From contig NZ_CP059901.1 of NCBI RefSeq assembly GCF_014127285.1, forward strand, positions 4,030,001 to 4,094,000: a stretch of 64,000 bases of DNA. The letters are read 5' to 3'. This DNA comes from Mumia sp. ZJ1417 (GTDB lineage: Bacteria; Actinomycetota; Actinomycetes; Propionibacteriales; Nocardioidaceae). The translations under genes were made by a program, and so were the position numbers. Shown one piece after another: positions 42,421-50,741 of this stretch (position 1 is its first letter; each line of letters begins with the position of its first letter). The notes beneath the pieces were generated by a model, which saw only the letters and a program-made list of their open reading frames with translations, did not search any database and was not told the origin of the DNA.

Positions 42421-43470
42421 TCAGAAGTTGAAGTCGTCGATGTTGTCCTTGTTGAACTCGAGCGGCTCGCCGAGCACGACGACGCCGTCGGCGCCGACGG
42501 TGTACTCGCCGAGCTTGCCGGCCTCGAAGGTGTCGCCTTCCTTGCCCTCGATGTCGCCCTCGATGAGCGCCTTCGAGGCGAACGCGGTGAGGTAGCCGAG
42601 ATCCTCGGGGCTCCACAGCGCGAACGAGCCGACGGTGCCGTTCTTGACGTACTCACGCATCTGGTCCGGGGTGCCGAGACCGGTCAGCGCGACCTTGCCC
42701 TTGTACTGCGAGTCCGACAGGTAGCGGGCCGCAGCGGCGATGCCGACCGTGGTCGGGGAGACGATGCCCTTGAGGTCCGAGTGCTTCTGGAGCAGCGCGG
42801 CCGTCTTGTCGAACGACGTCTGGTCGTCGTCGTCGCCGTAGACGGTCTCGACGAGCTCGATGTTCGGGTGGTTCGCCTTGAGCTCCTCCTCCATGAGGCG
42901 GATCCACTCGTTCTGGTTCGTCGCGTTCGCCGACGCCGAGAGGACGGCGATCTTGCCCTGGTCGCCGATGGCCTTGGCGATGAGCTCGACCTGCTTGGAG
43001 GCGATGCCCTTCGCGTCGGCCTGGCTCACGAAGAGATCGCGGTACTCCGGATCGGTGTCGGAGTCGAAGGTGACGACCTTGGTCCCGGCGTCACGCGCCT
43101 CCTGCAGCGCGTCGCCGATCGCCTTGGGGTCGTTCGCCGAGATGGCGATCGCGCCAGTGCCCTGCTGGGTCAGCGTGTTGATGTAGCTGACCTGCGAATC
43201 GGGGGTGGCCTCGGACGGGCCGACCTCCTTGAAGGTGCCCTCGAACTCCTTGACAGCCGCCTCGCCGCCCGTGGAGGACGCGTCGAAGTAGGGGTTGCCG
43301 AGGTTCTTCGGGAGGAAGGTCACCGACAGGTCGCCGTTGCCGCCGTCGCCGGAGCCGCCCTCGTCGTCGCTTCCGCCGCAGGCCGTGAGCACCAGGCTCA
43401 GGCCGAGCACGGCGGCGACGGCCGGGACGAACCGGGCGACGCCACGTCGCCTCGTCGTTGCTGTGGTCAT
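42421..43470 (-). CDS. rhaS: rhamnose ABC transporter substrate-binding lipoprotein
   Basis: A 349-residue periplasmic-binding protein 1 (CUT2/RbsB-like) with a lipoprotein signal: basic N-terminus, hydrophobic stretch and lipobox LTAC with Cys31, then a Gly/Asp-rich linker. VTFLPKNLGNPYFDASSTGGEAA begins the mature fold. It is adjacent to two permease genes and an ATPase, and precedes rhamnose enzymes, so L-rhamnose is the likely ligand. Its start overlaps the permease stop (ATGA). Confidence 0.92.
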   Translation of the reverse strand: MTTATTRRRGVARFVPAVAAVLGLSLVLTACGGSDDEGGSGDGGNGDLSVTFLPKNLGNPYFDASSTGGEAAVKEFEGTFKEVGPSEATPDSQVSYINTLTQQGTGAIAISANDPKAIGDALQEARDAGTKVVTFDSDTDPEYRDLFVSQADAKGIASKQVELIAKAIGDQGKIAVLSASANATNQNEWIRLMEEELKANHPNIELVETVYGDDDDQTSFDKTAALLQKHSDLKGIVSPTTVGIAAAARYLSDSQYKGKVALTGLGTPDQMREYVKNGTVGSFALWSPEDLGYLTAFASKALIEGDIEGKEGDTFEAGKLGEYTVGADGVVVLGEPLEFNKDNIDDFNF

Positions 43471-44594
43471 CGGGATTCTCTCTCTCGTTCGCCGACCGGT
43501 GAGTCCGTGTCGGGGAGGGTGTTGCCGGTCTTGGTCGTTGATGACTGCGGTTCGGGGGCGCCACGCCGTCGTCGCCTGCTGCTGACCCAGCCGAGGGCAC
43601 TGGAGCCCACGACCGAGACGACCAGCAGCAGGCCGGTGACGATGTTGATGACGTCGGCGGTCTGGTCGGCAAGGCGCAATGCGCTGCCGATCGCCCCGAT
43701 AAGGAGCACGCCGGCGATCACGCCGGGCAGTGCACCTCGTCCGCCGAAGATCGAGACTCCACCGAGAAGGACCGCGGCGATGACCTGCAGCTCCATCCCG
43801 TTGGCGTTGTCGCCGCGGGCACTGCCGTAGCGCAGCGTGTAGTAGATGCCGGCCAGCGCGGACACCACGCCGGTCAGCACGAACAAGATGAGCTTGGTCC
43901 GCTCGACACGGATGCCCGAGAACCGTGCTGCGCCCTCGTTGAGACCGATGGCGTAGACACCACGTCCAAAGGCGGTGAAGTGGAGAAGCAGGATGAAGAG
44001 GATCGCGAGCACCGCGAACGGGATCATGATCGACGGGATGTCGGACTCGCCGATGCGACCGCGCGCCCAGTCGGTCCAGGCGTCGGGGAAGTCGGTGACC
44101 GCCGTCGTCCCGAGCAGGCCGACCGCGACACCGCGGTAGAGCGCGAGCGTGCCGATCGTGACCGCGAGCGACGGGAGTCCGACGACGGTCACCAGGAAGC
44201 CGTTGAACGCACCGCAGAGAACGCCGACCAGCAGCGCCGCCACCGCCGCGACGAGGATCGGGGTGCCCTTGTCGTACAGGACGCCGAACGAGACGCTCGC
44301 CAGCGCGACGGTGCTCGCGACGGAGAGGTCGATCTCGCCGGTGATGATCACCAGCGTCATCGGCAGCGCGATCAGCAGGATCGGCGCGACGTCGAGAAGC
44401 AGGTACGTGATGGTGATCGGCCGGTCGAAGAACGGCACGGTCGCCGACGCGTACAGATAGACGGCGACCAGGGCCGCCCACACCGCGACGTCACGGTTGA
44501 GGAGGGCGCGCTGCCACAGCGGCCTCTGGTGGTCGCGGTAAGTCCGGGTGCCCTGCTGCGCCGGGGCGTCGGAGGGGTGGAGGAGGCTGGTCAT
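43467..44594 (-). CDS. rhaQ: rhamnose ABC transporter permease (second)
   Basis: A 375-residue BPD_transp_2 family permease with eight to ten hydrophobic helices. MTLVIITGEIDLSVASTVAL is the conserved sugar-permease motif and GGRGALPGVIAGVLLIGAIGSAL the C-terminal one. The last 35 residues are a polar, Arg-rich cytosolic tail. Partner of the preceding permease; overlaps both neighbours by four bases. Confidence 0.9.
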   Translation of the reverse strand: MTSLLHPSDAPAQQGTRTYRDHQRPLWQRALLNRDVAVWAALVAVYLYASATVPFFDRPITITYLLLDVAPILLIALPMTLVIITGEIDLSVASTVALASVSFGVLYDKGTPILVAAVAALLVGVLCGAFNGFLVTVVGLPSLAVTIGTLALYRGVAVGLLGTTAVTDFPDAWTDWARGRIGESDIPSIMIPFAVLAILFILLLHFTAFGRGVYAIGLNEGAARFSGIRVERTKLILFVLTGVVSALAGIYYTLRYGSARGDNANGMELQVIAAVLLGGVSIFGGRGALPGVIAGVLLIGAIGSALRLADQTADVINIVTGLLLVVSVVGSSALGWVSSRRRRRGAPEPQSSTTKTGNTLPDTDSPVGERERESR

Positions 44595-45625
44595 GCGGCA
44601 TCCCTCTCTGCGAGCAGCTTCTTGTGCTGACGCTCGCGAAGCACCTTGTCGAGGACGATCGCAGCGATGATGAGGAGACCGACCACCGCGCGCTGCCAGA
44701 AGTCCTGGATACCGAGGATCGGGAGGCCGCGGTTGATCGTCATGAGCAGGTACGCGCCGACCGCCGCGCCGAAGATCGTGCCGCTGCCGCCGAAGATCGC
44801 AACGCCACCGATGACGGCAGCACCCACGGCCTCGAACTCGATGCCGAGACCGGCGCCGGAGCTGATCGTGCCGTAGCGCGCGACGTACAGGACGCCCGCG
44901 AGCCCCGCGAGGCCGCCGGACGCGGCGAACGCGAGGAGCGTGCGCTTGGTCTTCTTGAGGCCGTACAGGGTGGCGGCGTCGGGATCCGACCCGATCGCGT
45001 ACATCTCGCGGCCGCCGCGGGTGCGCCCCATCAGGTACGCGGCGATGCCGAGGACGACGAACGAGATCCAGGCCAGCGACGGGATGCCCAGGATCGACGA
45101 CGTGCCGAACGAGAGCAGGTCGCGTGGGATGTCGGAGGCGTTGATCCGGTCCGAGCCGGCCCACGACATCATGATGCCGCGGTAGATGTAGAGCGTGCCG
45201 AGCGTGATGACGAGCGCCGGCACCTTCGCGAAGGCGACGAGCGCGCCGTTGATCAGGCCGAGCCCGACGCCGAGCAGGACCGCGAGCAGCAGGACGACGA
45301 CGATCGGCAGCCCGGTGTCGACGAACATCCGCCCGGTCGCGTACGCCACGAGCCCGAGGATCGAGCCGACGGACAGGTCGACGTTGCGGGTGATGATGAC
45401 GATCGCCTGGCCGACCGCGAGGACCACAAGGATCGACGGCGTCAGGAAGAGGTCGCGCCACCCGTCCTTGCTGAACAGGAACGACGGGTTGATGGCGGTG
45501 GTGACCGCGAGGACCACGAGGAACGCCATGATGACGCCGGTCTCGCGGGCCTGGAGGATCTTGCGGACCCGGGCGCCTGCGGACGGCTTCGGCGTCGTGG
45601 GGGCCGTGGGGGCTGCGGTGCTCAT
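44591..45625 (-). CDS. rhaP: rhamnose ABC transporter permease (first)
   Basis: A 344-residue BPD_transp_2 family permease. AIVIITRNVDLSVGSILGLVAY and GIEFEAVGAAVIGGVAIFGGSGT are the family motifs of ribose/rhamnose-type transporters. It forms the heteromeric channel with the next permease. Four-base ATGA overlaps link it to the ATPase gene and to rhaQ. P and Q names are given by gene order as in rhizobial rha loci. Confidence 0.9.
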   Translation of the reverse strand: MSTAAPTAPTTPKPSAGARVRKILQARETGVIMAFLVVLAVTTAINPSFLFSKDGWRDLFLTPSILVVLAVGQAIVIITRNVDLSVGSILGLVAYATGRMFVDTGLPIVVVLLLAVLLGVGLGLINGALVAFAKVPALVITLGTLYIYRGIMMSWAGSDRINASDIPRDLLSFGTSSILGIPSLAWISFVVLGIAAYLMGRTRGGREMYAIGSDPDAATLYGLKKTKRTLLAFAASGGLAGLAGVLYVARYGTISSGAGLGIEFEAVGAAVIGGVAIFGGSGTIFGAAVGAYLLMTINRGLPILGIQDFWQRAVVGLLIIAAIVLDKVLRERQHKKLLAERDAA

Positions 45626-47157
45626 GCGGACGCTCCCTTGGTGTTCGTCGCCGCGGCGGTGTTGGTCGCGGCAAACATGACGGCCTCGGGGGTCGCCTCG
45701 TCGCGGCTCAGCTCTGCGGTGATGCGCCCCTCGTGGACGACCACGACCCGGTCTGCCATCCCGAGGACCTCGGGGAGCTCCGACGAGATCATCACGACAG
45801 CCAGGCCTTCGCCGGCGAGGGTCGACAGCAGCCGGTGCACCTCTGCCTTGGTGCCGACATCGATGCCGCGCGTGGGCTCGTCGACGATCAGCACGTCAGG
45901 CGCGGTGCTCAGCCACTTCGCGAGGACGACCTTCTGCTGGTTGCCACCGCTCAGGGTGCCCGCGAGGGTGTCGAGCGTGCTCGTCTTGACCTCGAGCCGC
46001 GCCGCCCACTCGCGAGCCGTGGCGCTCTCGGCGCGCGACGAGAGCAGACCGCCGCGGCTCAGGCGCCGGCGGATCGCCATCGTGATGTTGCGCGTGATGG
46101 TCGACTCGAGGACGAGCCCGTGCTTGCGGCGATCCTCGGGTACGAGCGCGAGACCCAGGCGGATGGCCGCGGCCGGGTCGCTCGCCGGCACGGCCTTGCC
46201 GTTGACCTTGACCGCGCCGGAGTCGTACGGGTCGACACCGAAGGCGGCCTGCATGATCTCGCTGCGCCCGGCGCCGACGAGACCGGCCAGTCCGACGATC
46301 TCGCCGCGACGGACCTGGAGGTCGATGTCGTGGAAGACGCCCGCGCGGCTGAGTCCCTCGATCTCGAAGACGACCTCGCCGATCTCGGCTGCCTGCTTCG
46401 GGTAGAGGTTGCCGACCTCGCGTCCGACCAACCGGCGGACGACGTCGTCGATGGTGACGTCCTCGATGCGGTCGGTCGAGATGTACGAGCCGTCCCGCAT
46501 CACCGTGATGGTGTCGCAGAGCGCGAAGACCTCGTCGAAGCGGTGCGAGATGAACACGAGCGCGCGGCCCTCGTCGCGCAGCGAGCGGGCGATCGTCATC
46601 AGCCGGTCGACCTCGACGCCGGACAGCGCCGCCGTGGGCTCGTCCATGATGAGGACGCGGGCGTCGAGGGAGATGGCCTTGGCGATCTCGATGATCTGCT
46701 GGTCGGCGATCGAGAGCCCATCAGCGGGACGCTCGGGATCGATGGCGACGCCGAGCCGTGCGAACAGCGCACGTGCCTCGGTGTCCATCGCCTTGCGGTC
46801 GATGCGGCCGAAGCGGTTGCGGGGCTGCCGGCCCATGAAGAGGTTCTCGGTGACGCTGAGGTCAGGGAAGAGCGTCGGCTCCTGATAGATGACCGCGACG
46901 CCCGCGTCCTTGGCCTCGGCTGTCGTACGGAAGTCGACCGACTCGCCGAACAGCTCGTACGAGCCGGAGTCCGCACGGTAGAGGCCGGCGATGATCTTGA
47001 CCATCGTCGACTTGCCAGCGCCGTTCTCCCCGACCAGCGCGTGGATCGACCCCGTGGTGACGGTCAGGCTGCCCGAGCGCAGGGCGACCACCTGCCCGAA
47101 GGTCTTCGAGACGTCGCGCAGTGCGAGCGCGACCGTCCCGGGGGGAGCTGTGGCCAT
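45622..47157 (-). CDS. rhaT: rhamnose ABC transporter ATP-binding protein, two ATPase domains
   Basis: A 511-residue RbsA/CUT2-type ATPase with tandem domains. Domain 1 has Walker A GENGAGKST near 43 and MDEPTAALSG; domain 2 has a degenerate Walker A (GLVGAGRSE), signature LSGGNQQKVVLA and IVDEPTRGIDVGTK, the usual pattern for this class. ATG 47157 follows GAGGAAGTCG; the GTG at 47169 is in frame but would cover that ribosome binding site. It is the first gene of the roughly 11-kb rha operon, read divergently from the LacI gene. Confidence 0.92.
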   Translation of the reverse strand: MATAPPGTVALALRDVSKTFGQVVALRSGSLTVTTGSIHALVGENGAGKSTMVKIIAGLYRADSGSYELFGESVDFRTTAEAKDAGVAVIYQEPTLFPDLSVTENLFMGRQPRNRFGRIDRKAMDTEARALFARLGVAIDPERPADGLSIADQQIIEIAKAISLDARVLIMDEPTAALSGVEVDRLMTIARSLRDEGRALVFISHRFDEVFALCDTITVMRDGSYISTDRIEDVTIDDVVRRLVGREVGNLYPKQAAEIGEVVFEIEGLSRAGVFHDIDLQVRRGEIVGLAGLVGAGRSEIMQAAFGVDPYDSGAVKVNGKAVPASDPAAAIRLGLALVPEDRRKHGLVLESTITRNITMAIRRRLSRGGLLSSRAESATAREWAARLEVKTSTLDTLAGTLSGGNQQKVVLAKWLSTAPDVLIVDEPTRGIDVGTKAEVHRLLSTLAGEGLAVVMISSELPEVLGMADRVVVVHEGRITAELSRDEATPEAVMFAATNTAAATNTKGASA

Positions 47158-47205
47158 CGACTTCCTCACCGACTTCCGTACACACGCCGTTCACAGAGGC
47201 CGTGT

Positions 47206-47219
47206 TTGAATCGTTTCAA
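47206..47219. promoter_or_regulatory. LacI-type operator, rha operon side
   Basis: TTGAATCGTTTCAA, a 14-bp palindrome with one imperfect pair around a central CG, 49 bp upstream of rhaT. On the minus strand it reads TTGAAACGATTCAA, nearly identical to the + strand site at 47273. Such pairs allow repression of both divergent promoters, possibly with looping. Confidence 0.75.
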
Positions 47220-47272
47220 TTAACGTGGCGTTCACAACGTATATGAGCCCGCTCACAGGGTCAAGCGCGACT

Positions 47273-47286
47273 TTGAAACGATTCAG
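47273..47286. promoter_or_regulatory. LacI-type operator, regulator side
   Basis: TTGAAACGATTCAG, 13 of 14 bases equal to the complement of the site at 47206-47219, with centres 67 bp apart. It lies 65 bp upstream of the LacI-family GTG and fits autoregulation. Confidence 0.75.
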
Positions 47287-47351
47287 TGGCAGACTGCACA
47301 CACCGTGCGACAGACTGCTTCGCGCACATCCCTGCGACACGAGGAGACGTC

Positions 47352-48383
47352 GTGGCCGAGTCACCCACTGCGCCCACGCCCGCGTCCAGCCTGCGCGACG
47401 TCGCCGCACTCGCCGGCGTCTCGGTCGGCACCGTCTCAAATGTCCTGAATCATCCTACGAAGGTCTCCGCGCAGACCGCCGAGAGGGTCTTCGCCGCGAT
47501 CCAGCAGCTCGGGTTCGTCCGCAACGAGGCCGCTCGCCAGCTCCGCCAGGGCCACAGCCGCTCGGTCGGCCTCATCGTGCTCGACATCCGCAACCCGTTC
47601 TTCACCGACGTCGCCCAGGGGGTCGAGGACGAGGTCACGGCGCGCTCGCGCAGCGTGCTCCTCGCGAACTGCGCCGAGGACGCCGCCCGTGAGAGCGCGT
47701 ACCTCGACCTCTTCGAGGAGCAGCGGGTCGACGGCCTCCTGATCTCCCCGGTCGGCGACGTGCTCGAGCGCCTTGACCGGCTGCGCGCTCGCGGGATGGC
47801 CGTGATCCTCGTCGACCGCCTCGCGTCGACGGAGTCGTACAGCTCGGTCTCCGTCGACGACGTCCAGGGCGGCCACCTCGCGACGGAGCACCTGCTGTCC
47901 ATCGGGCGTCGCCGCCTCACGTTCGTCGGCGCCTCGACCGACATCGAGCAGGTGCGCGACCGTCTCGAGGGTGCGACCCAGGCGGTGGCCGAGGTCGTGG
48001 GCGCCACCCTCGAGCACCGTGAGATCGCCGGGATGAACGTCGCTCCGGCGCTGGTCGAGGGCGAGCGCATCGTGGCCCTGCCGCCCAGCGAACGACCCGA
48101 CGCCGTGTTCGCCGCCAACGACCTCATCGCCATGGGGATGCTGCAGGCGTTCACGCTCGGCGGGCTCCGGGTGCCCGACGACGTCGCGCTCATCGGCTAC
48201 GACGACATCGACTACGCGGCGTCGGCGGCGATCCCGCTGTCGTCGATCCGGCAGCCGTCGCGCGAGATGGGGCGCCGAGCCGCCGAGCTGCTGCTGGCCG
48301 AGATCGAAGCGGGTGGTCGCGGGGACCACCAGCACATCGTCTTCGCCCCCGAGCTGGTCGCCCGCGCCTCAACCCTGGGCTGA
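47352..48383 (+). CDS. LacI-family repressor of the rhamnose regulon
   Basis: A 343-residue LacI/GalR regulator: HTH at about 13-35 (SLRDVAALAGVSVGTVSNVLNHP), hinge helix ARQLRQGHSRSVGLI near 62-76, and a periplasmic-binding-fold effector domain with AANDLIAMGMLQAF and LSSIRQPSREMGRRAAELL. GTG at 47352 follows GAGGAG; an earlier GTG at 47286 would overlap the operator. Divergent position and the shared operators make it the probable repressor of the rha operon and rhamnosidase, with a rhamnose-derived sugar as inducer (inference). Confidence 0.93.
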   Translation: MAESPTAPTPASSLRDVAALAGVSVGTVSNVLNHPTKVSAQTAERVFAAIQQLGFVRNEAARQLRQGHSRSVGLIVLDIRNPFFTDVAQGVEDEVTARSRSVLLANCAEDAARESAYLDLFEEQRVDGLLISPVGDVLERLDRLRARGMAVILVDRLASTESYSSVSVDDVQGGHLATEHLLSIGRRRLTFVGASTDIEQVRDRLEGATQAVAEVVGATLEHREIAGMNVAPALVEGERIVALPPSERPDAVFAANDLIAMGMLQAFTLGGLRVPDDVALIGYDDIDYAASAAIPLSSIRQPSREMGRRAAELLLAEIEAGGRGDHQHIVFAPELVARASTLG

Positions 48384-48403
48384 CTCACTGCCGTCCACCT
48401 TCA

Positions 48404-48462
48404 CGATGTGACGCCTTGTCCACCGAATCCGCGCCGCGAAAGGTGGGTAAGGCGTCACATCG
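48404..48462. repeat. long inverted repeat (element B, copy 2)
   Basis: Arms 48404-48424 and 48442-48462 pair at 19 of 21 positions with a 17-nt loop; the two mismatches form one adjacent dinucleotide. It begins 21 bp after the LacI stop and its right arm covers the last codons of the convergent degenerate gene. Layout GGTGG-NN-AA-N3-GTCACATCG is shared with 14221-14307. Confidence 0.85.
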
Positions 48463-48813
48463 CGGGGGCGTCGTACGGGATGCGGACCGTGAACCGCGTA
48501 TCGCCGGGCTCGGACTCCACCGTGAGGTCACCAGCGTCGCGTCGATCAGCTCGTGCACGTCGGTACGGACGAACGGCGCGCGGTCGAGCTGCGAGTACTG
48601 CTTGGCGGCGTCGACCAACGTGGAGACCTGCGTCGTCGCAATCCTCGATGCCGGTCATCTGCGGCATGCGATGGTCGGCGAGGATCACCGCGACCTCCTC
48701 ACCGCGCAGCCGCAGCTCCTTGAGCGCCTCGAGCGCACGGGCGCCGGACTCCGCACGGACGATGCGGTACGTCTCGCCGTACCGGCGCCGCACGCGGTCG
48801 GCCGTGCCCGTGC
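48455..48813 (-). pseudogene. remnant of response-regulator and histidine-kinase genes joined by deletions
   Basis: Three pieces of two-component proteins are joined. From 48813 to about 48644 the frame encodes an N-terminally truncated receiver domain (RRRYGETYRIVRAESGARA, AVILADHRMPQMTGIE, phospho-Asp retained). From 48642 to about 48529, in another frame, it encodes a kinase dimerisation-region piece (IATTQVSTLVDAAKQYSQLD, TDVHELIDATL). From about 48530 to 48455, back in the first frame, it is the kinase end (GDLTVESEPGDTRFTVRIPY). The ATP-binding core is missing. The arrangement resembles a fused response regulator gene next to its ATP-binding kinase, collapsed by two deletions. It directly follows the antiporter stop. 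Confidence 0.75.
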
Positions 48814-50538
48814 TCAGGTGTTGTCGTCGCCGTGCTCGGGGGCGGCTTTCAGCTCGAGGCTGATCTGGTCGGCGTCGAGCATCGCGAGCGCCTCCGACAG
48901 CGCTGCCGAGCTGTACGTCCCGAGCGAGCGTGCGCGCAGGAGGGCGGCACGCTCGGCCGCGATGGTGTGGAGCCGCAGCTCACGGACCTCGTCGCGGATG
49001 CGCGCGGACTCCGCGGCCTCCTCCTCGTCGCCCGCGACCTCGCGCCGCAGCGTCGCGCGCACGCGGCGGAGGACCTCGTCGTCGTACGGCGTCCCGTCCC
49101 GGCGTCGGAGGTCCGCAGAGTCCAGAAGCGTCGAGGCAGCCCGGTTCATCTCGCCCTCCAGCTGCATGAGGTCGGGGTCGCGCCCACCGGCCTCGTCGCT
49201 CGCGAGCCCCAGCATCCGCACCGCCCACGGGAGCGTGCTGCCTTGGACGAGGAGGGTGCCCGCGGCGACGACGAACGCGACGAGCACGAGCGTCGCCCGT
49301 TCGGGGGTGTCGTGCGGAAGCGACTGCGCGGCGGCAAGTGTGACGACGCCACGCATCCCGGCCCAGACGAGGACCACGCCTTCGCGCCAGCCGAGCGGGA
49401 CGGCGGTCAGGTAGTCGACATCGGCGAGGGCGCGTCCGATACGGCGTCGTATGTGCTGCTCGTGAGCGCCCCCGCGCGGGGCGACCTCGCCCTGGTCGAG
49501 GCGCTCCTGCAGCCCTTCCACTTTCTGGCGGTACTCCGATGCGTTGCGGCGCTTGCGGCGCACCGACAGCAGGAGCGGGAGGACGTACGCCGACCGGATC
49601 ATGAGGATGATCGCGCCGGCGGCGAACCCGACCACCAGCGCGTTCGCTGGACTGTCGTGTGCGTCCTGCACGTCCTCGAGGACGCCGTACAGCTCCAGGC
49701 CCATGAGCAGGAAGACACCACCCTCGAGGAGCAGCTCGATCGTGCGCCAGTTCGACGTCTCGTACAGCCGGTCCTGCGGACTCAGGTACTTCGGCGAGCC
49801 CCGGCCGGTGACCAGACCTGCGGCGACGGCGGCAACGAGCCCGGAGGCGCCGAAGTGCTCTGCGGGGACGTACGCCACGAAGGGCACGACGAAGGAGATC
49901 GCCGTGCTCAGCGGGGCCTCGGTGATCCGGCGCCTCACGACGAGGTTGAGCCAGCCCACGAGCACGCCGATGGCGACGGCGGCAAGGACGGCCCACACGA
50001 AGTCGGCGGCGACGCCCCACACCGACACCGAGGCTGCGGTCGCCGCGATCGCCGAGCGCAGCAGCACGAGCGCGGACGCGTCGTTGAGCAGGCTCTCGCC
50101 CTCGAGCACCGTGACCACCCGCGGTGAGACCCCGAGCCGACGCACGATCGACGTCGCGACCGCGTCGGTGGGGCTGACGATGGCGCCGAGCGCGATCCCG
50201 GTCGACAGCTCGATGCCGGGGATGACCGCGCGGAAGAACAGGCCGAGGACGACCGCGCTGATCAGGACGAGGATCACCGACAGCCCGCTGATCGCCGTGA
50301 AGTCACGACGGAAGTCCATCGCCGGCATCGACACGGCGGTCGAGTAGAGCAACGGCGGGAGGACGCCGGCGAGCAGGACCTCCGGCGAGATCTCGATCGC
50401 GGGGACGAACGGGAGGAGGCTGATCGCGACGCCGACGAGCACGAGCAGGAGCGGGGCTGCGACTCCAACCCGGGGCGAGAGAACGGTGACCGCGACGATG
50501 CACACGATCGCTGCGATGCCGACGAGCAGATAGTCCAC
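48814..50538 (-). CDS. CPA1-family Na+/H+ antiporter
   Basis: A 574-residue NhaP/CPA1 antiporter with about twelve membrane helices in the first 410 residues and a long charged cytosolic tail (about 440-574) rich in Glu/Arg helices. Ion-path motifs are IVSPTDAVATS and LEGESLLNDASALVLL (the ND pair of electroneutral CPA1 exchangers). It exports sodium (or potassium) for protons. The tail may sense pH or nucleotides. Different family from the NhaA at 24280, so the window holds two unrelated sodium/proton antiporters. Confidence 0.9.
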   Translation of the reverse strand: MDYLLVGIAAIVCIVAVTVLSPRVGVAAPLLLVLVGVAISLLPFVPAIEISPEVLLAGVLPPLLYSTAVSMPAMDFRRDFTAISGLSVILVLISAVVLGLFFRAVIPGIELSTGIALGAIVSPTDAVATSIVRRLGVSPRVVTVLEGESLLNDASALVLLRSAIAATAASVSVWGVAADFVWAVLAAVAIGVLVGWLNLVVRRRITEAPLSTAISFVVPFVAYVPAEHFGASGLVAAVAAGLVTGRGSPKYLSPQDRLYETSNWRTIELLLEGGVFLLMGLELYGVLEDVQDAHDSPANALVVGFAAGAIILMIRSAYVLPLLLSVRRKRRNASEYRQKVEGLQERLDQGEVAPRGGAHEQHIRRRIGRALADVDYLTAVPLGWREGVVLVWAGMRGVVTLAAAQSLPHDTPERATLVLVAFVVAAGTLLVQGSTLPWAVRMLGLASDEAGGRDPDLMQLEGEMNRAASTLLDSADLRRRDGTPYDDEVLRRVRATLRREVAGDEEEAAESARIRDEVRELRLHTIAAERAALLRARSLGTYSSAALSEALAMLDADQISLELKAAPEHGDDNT

Positions 50539-50649
50539 GCGCGCTCCTTCGTGCGGTCAGCTCAGCCCATCATCCCTGCTTCTCGGCATCACCTCACGTT
50601 TGCCAAGCATCGATGCACAGCCGATGCACGAAGGTGCGCGCCGTCGAGT

Positions 50650-50667
50650 GTTCACCGCGCGTTCGCG
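50650..50667 (+). promoter_or_regulatory. candidate PHO box (PhoP-type direct repeats) before phoX
   Basis: GTTCACC (50650) and GTTCGCG (50661) are spaced exactly 11 bp apart, the repeat period of actinobacterial PhoP boxes (consensus GTTCACC). The first unit is perfect and the second matches 5 of 7. It lies about 75 bp before phoX in a 203-bp gap that otherwise shows nothing definite. Confidence 0.5.
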
Positions 50668-50741
50668 CCAGCGTAGGGATGCGGTCGCTCCAGATTCCTA
50701 GCGTGCCAGCGTCCGCTCTTCGACGACGCCAGGAGACCATC

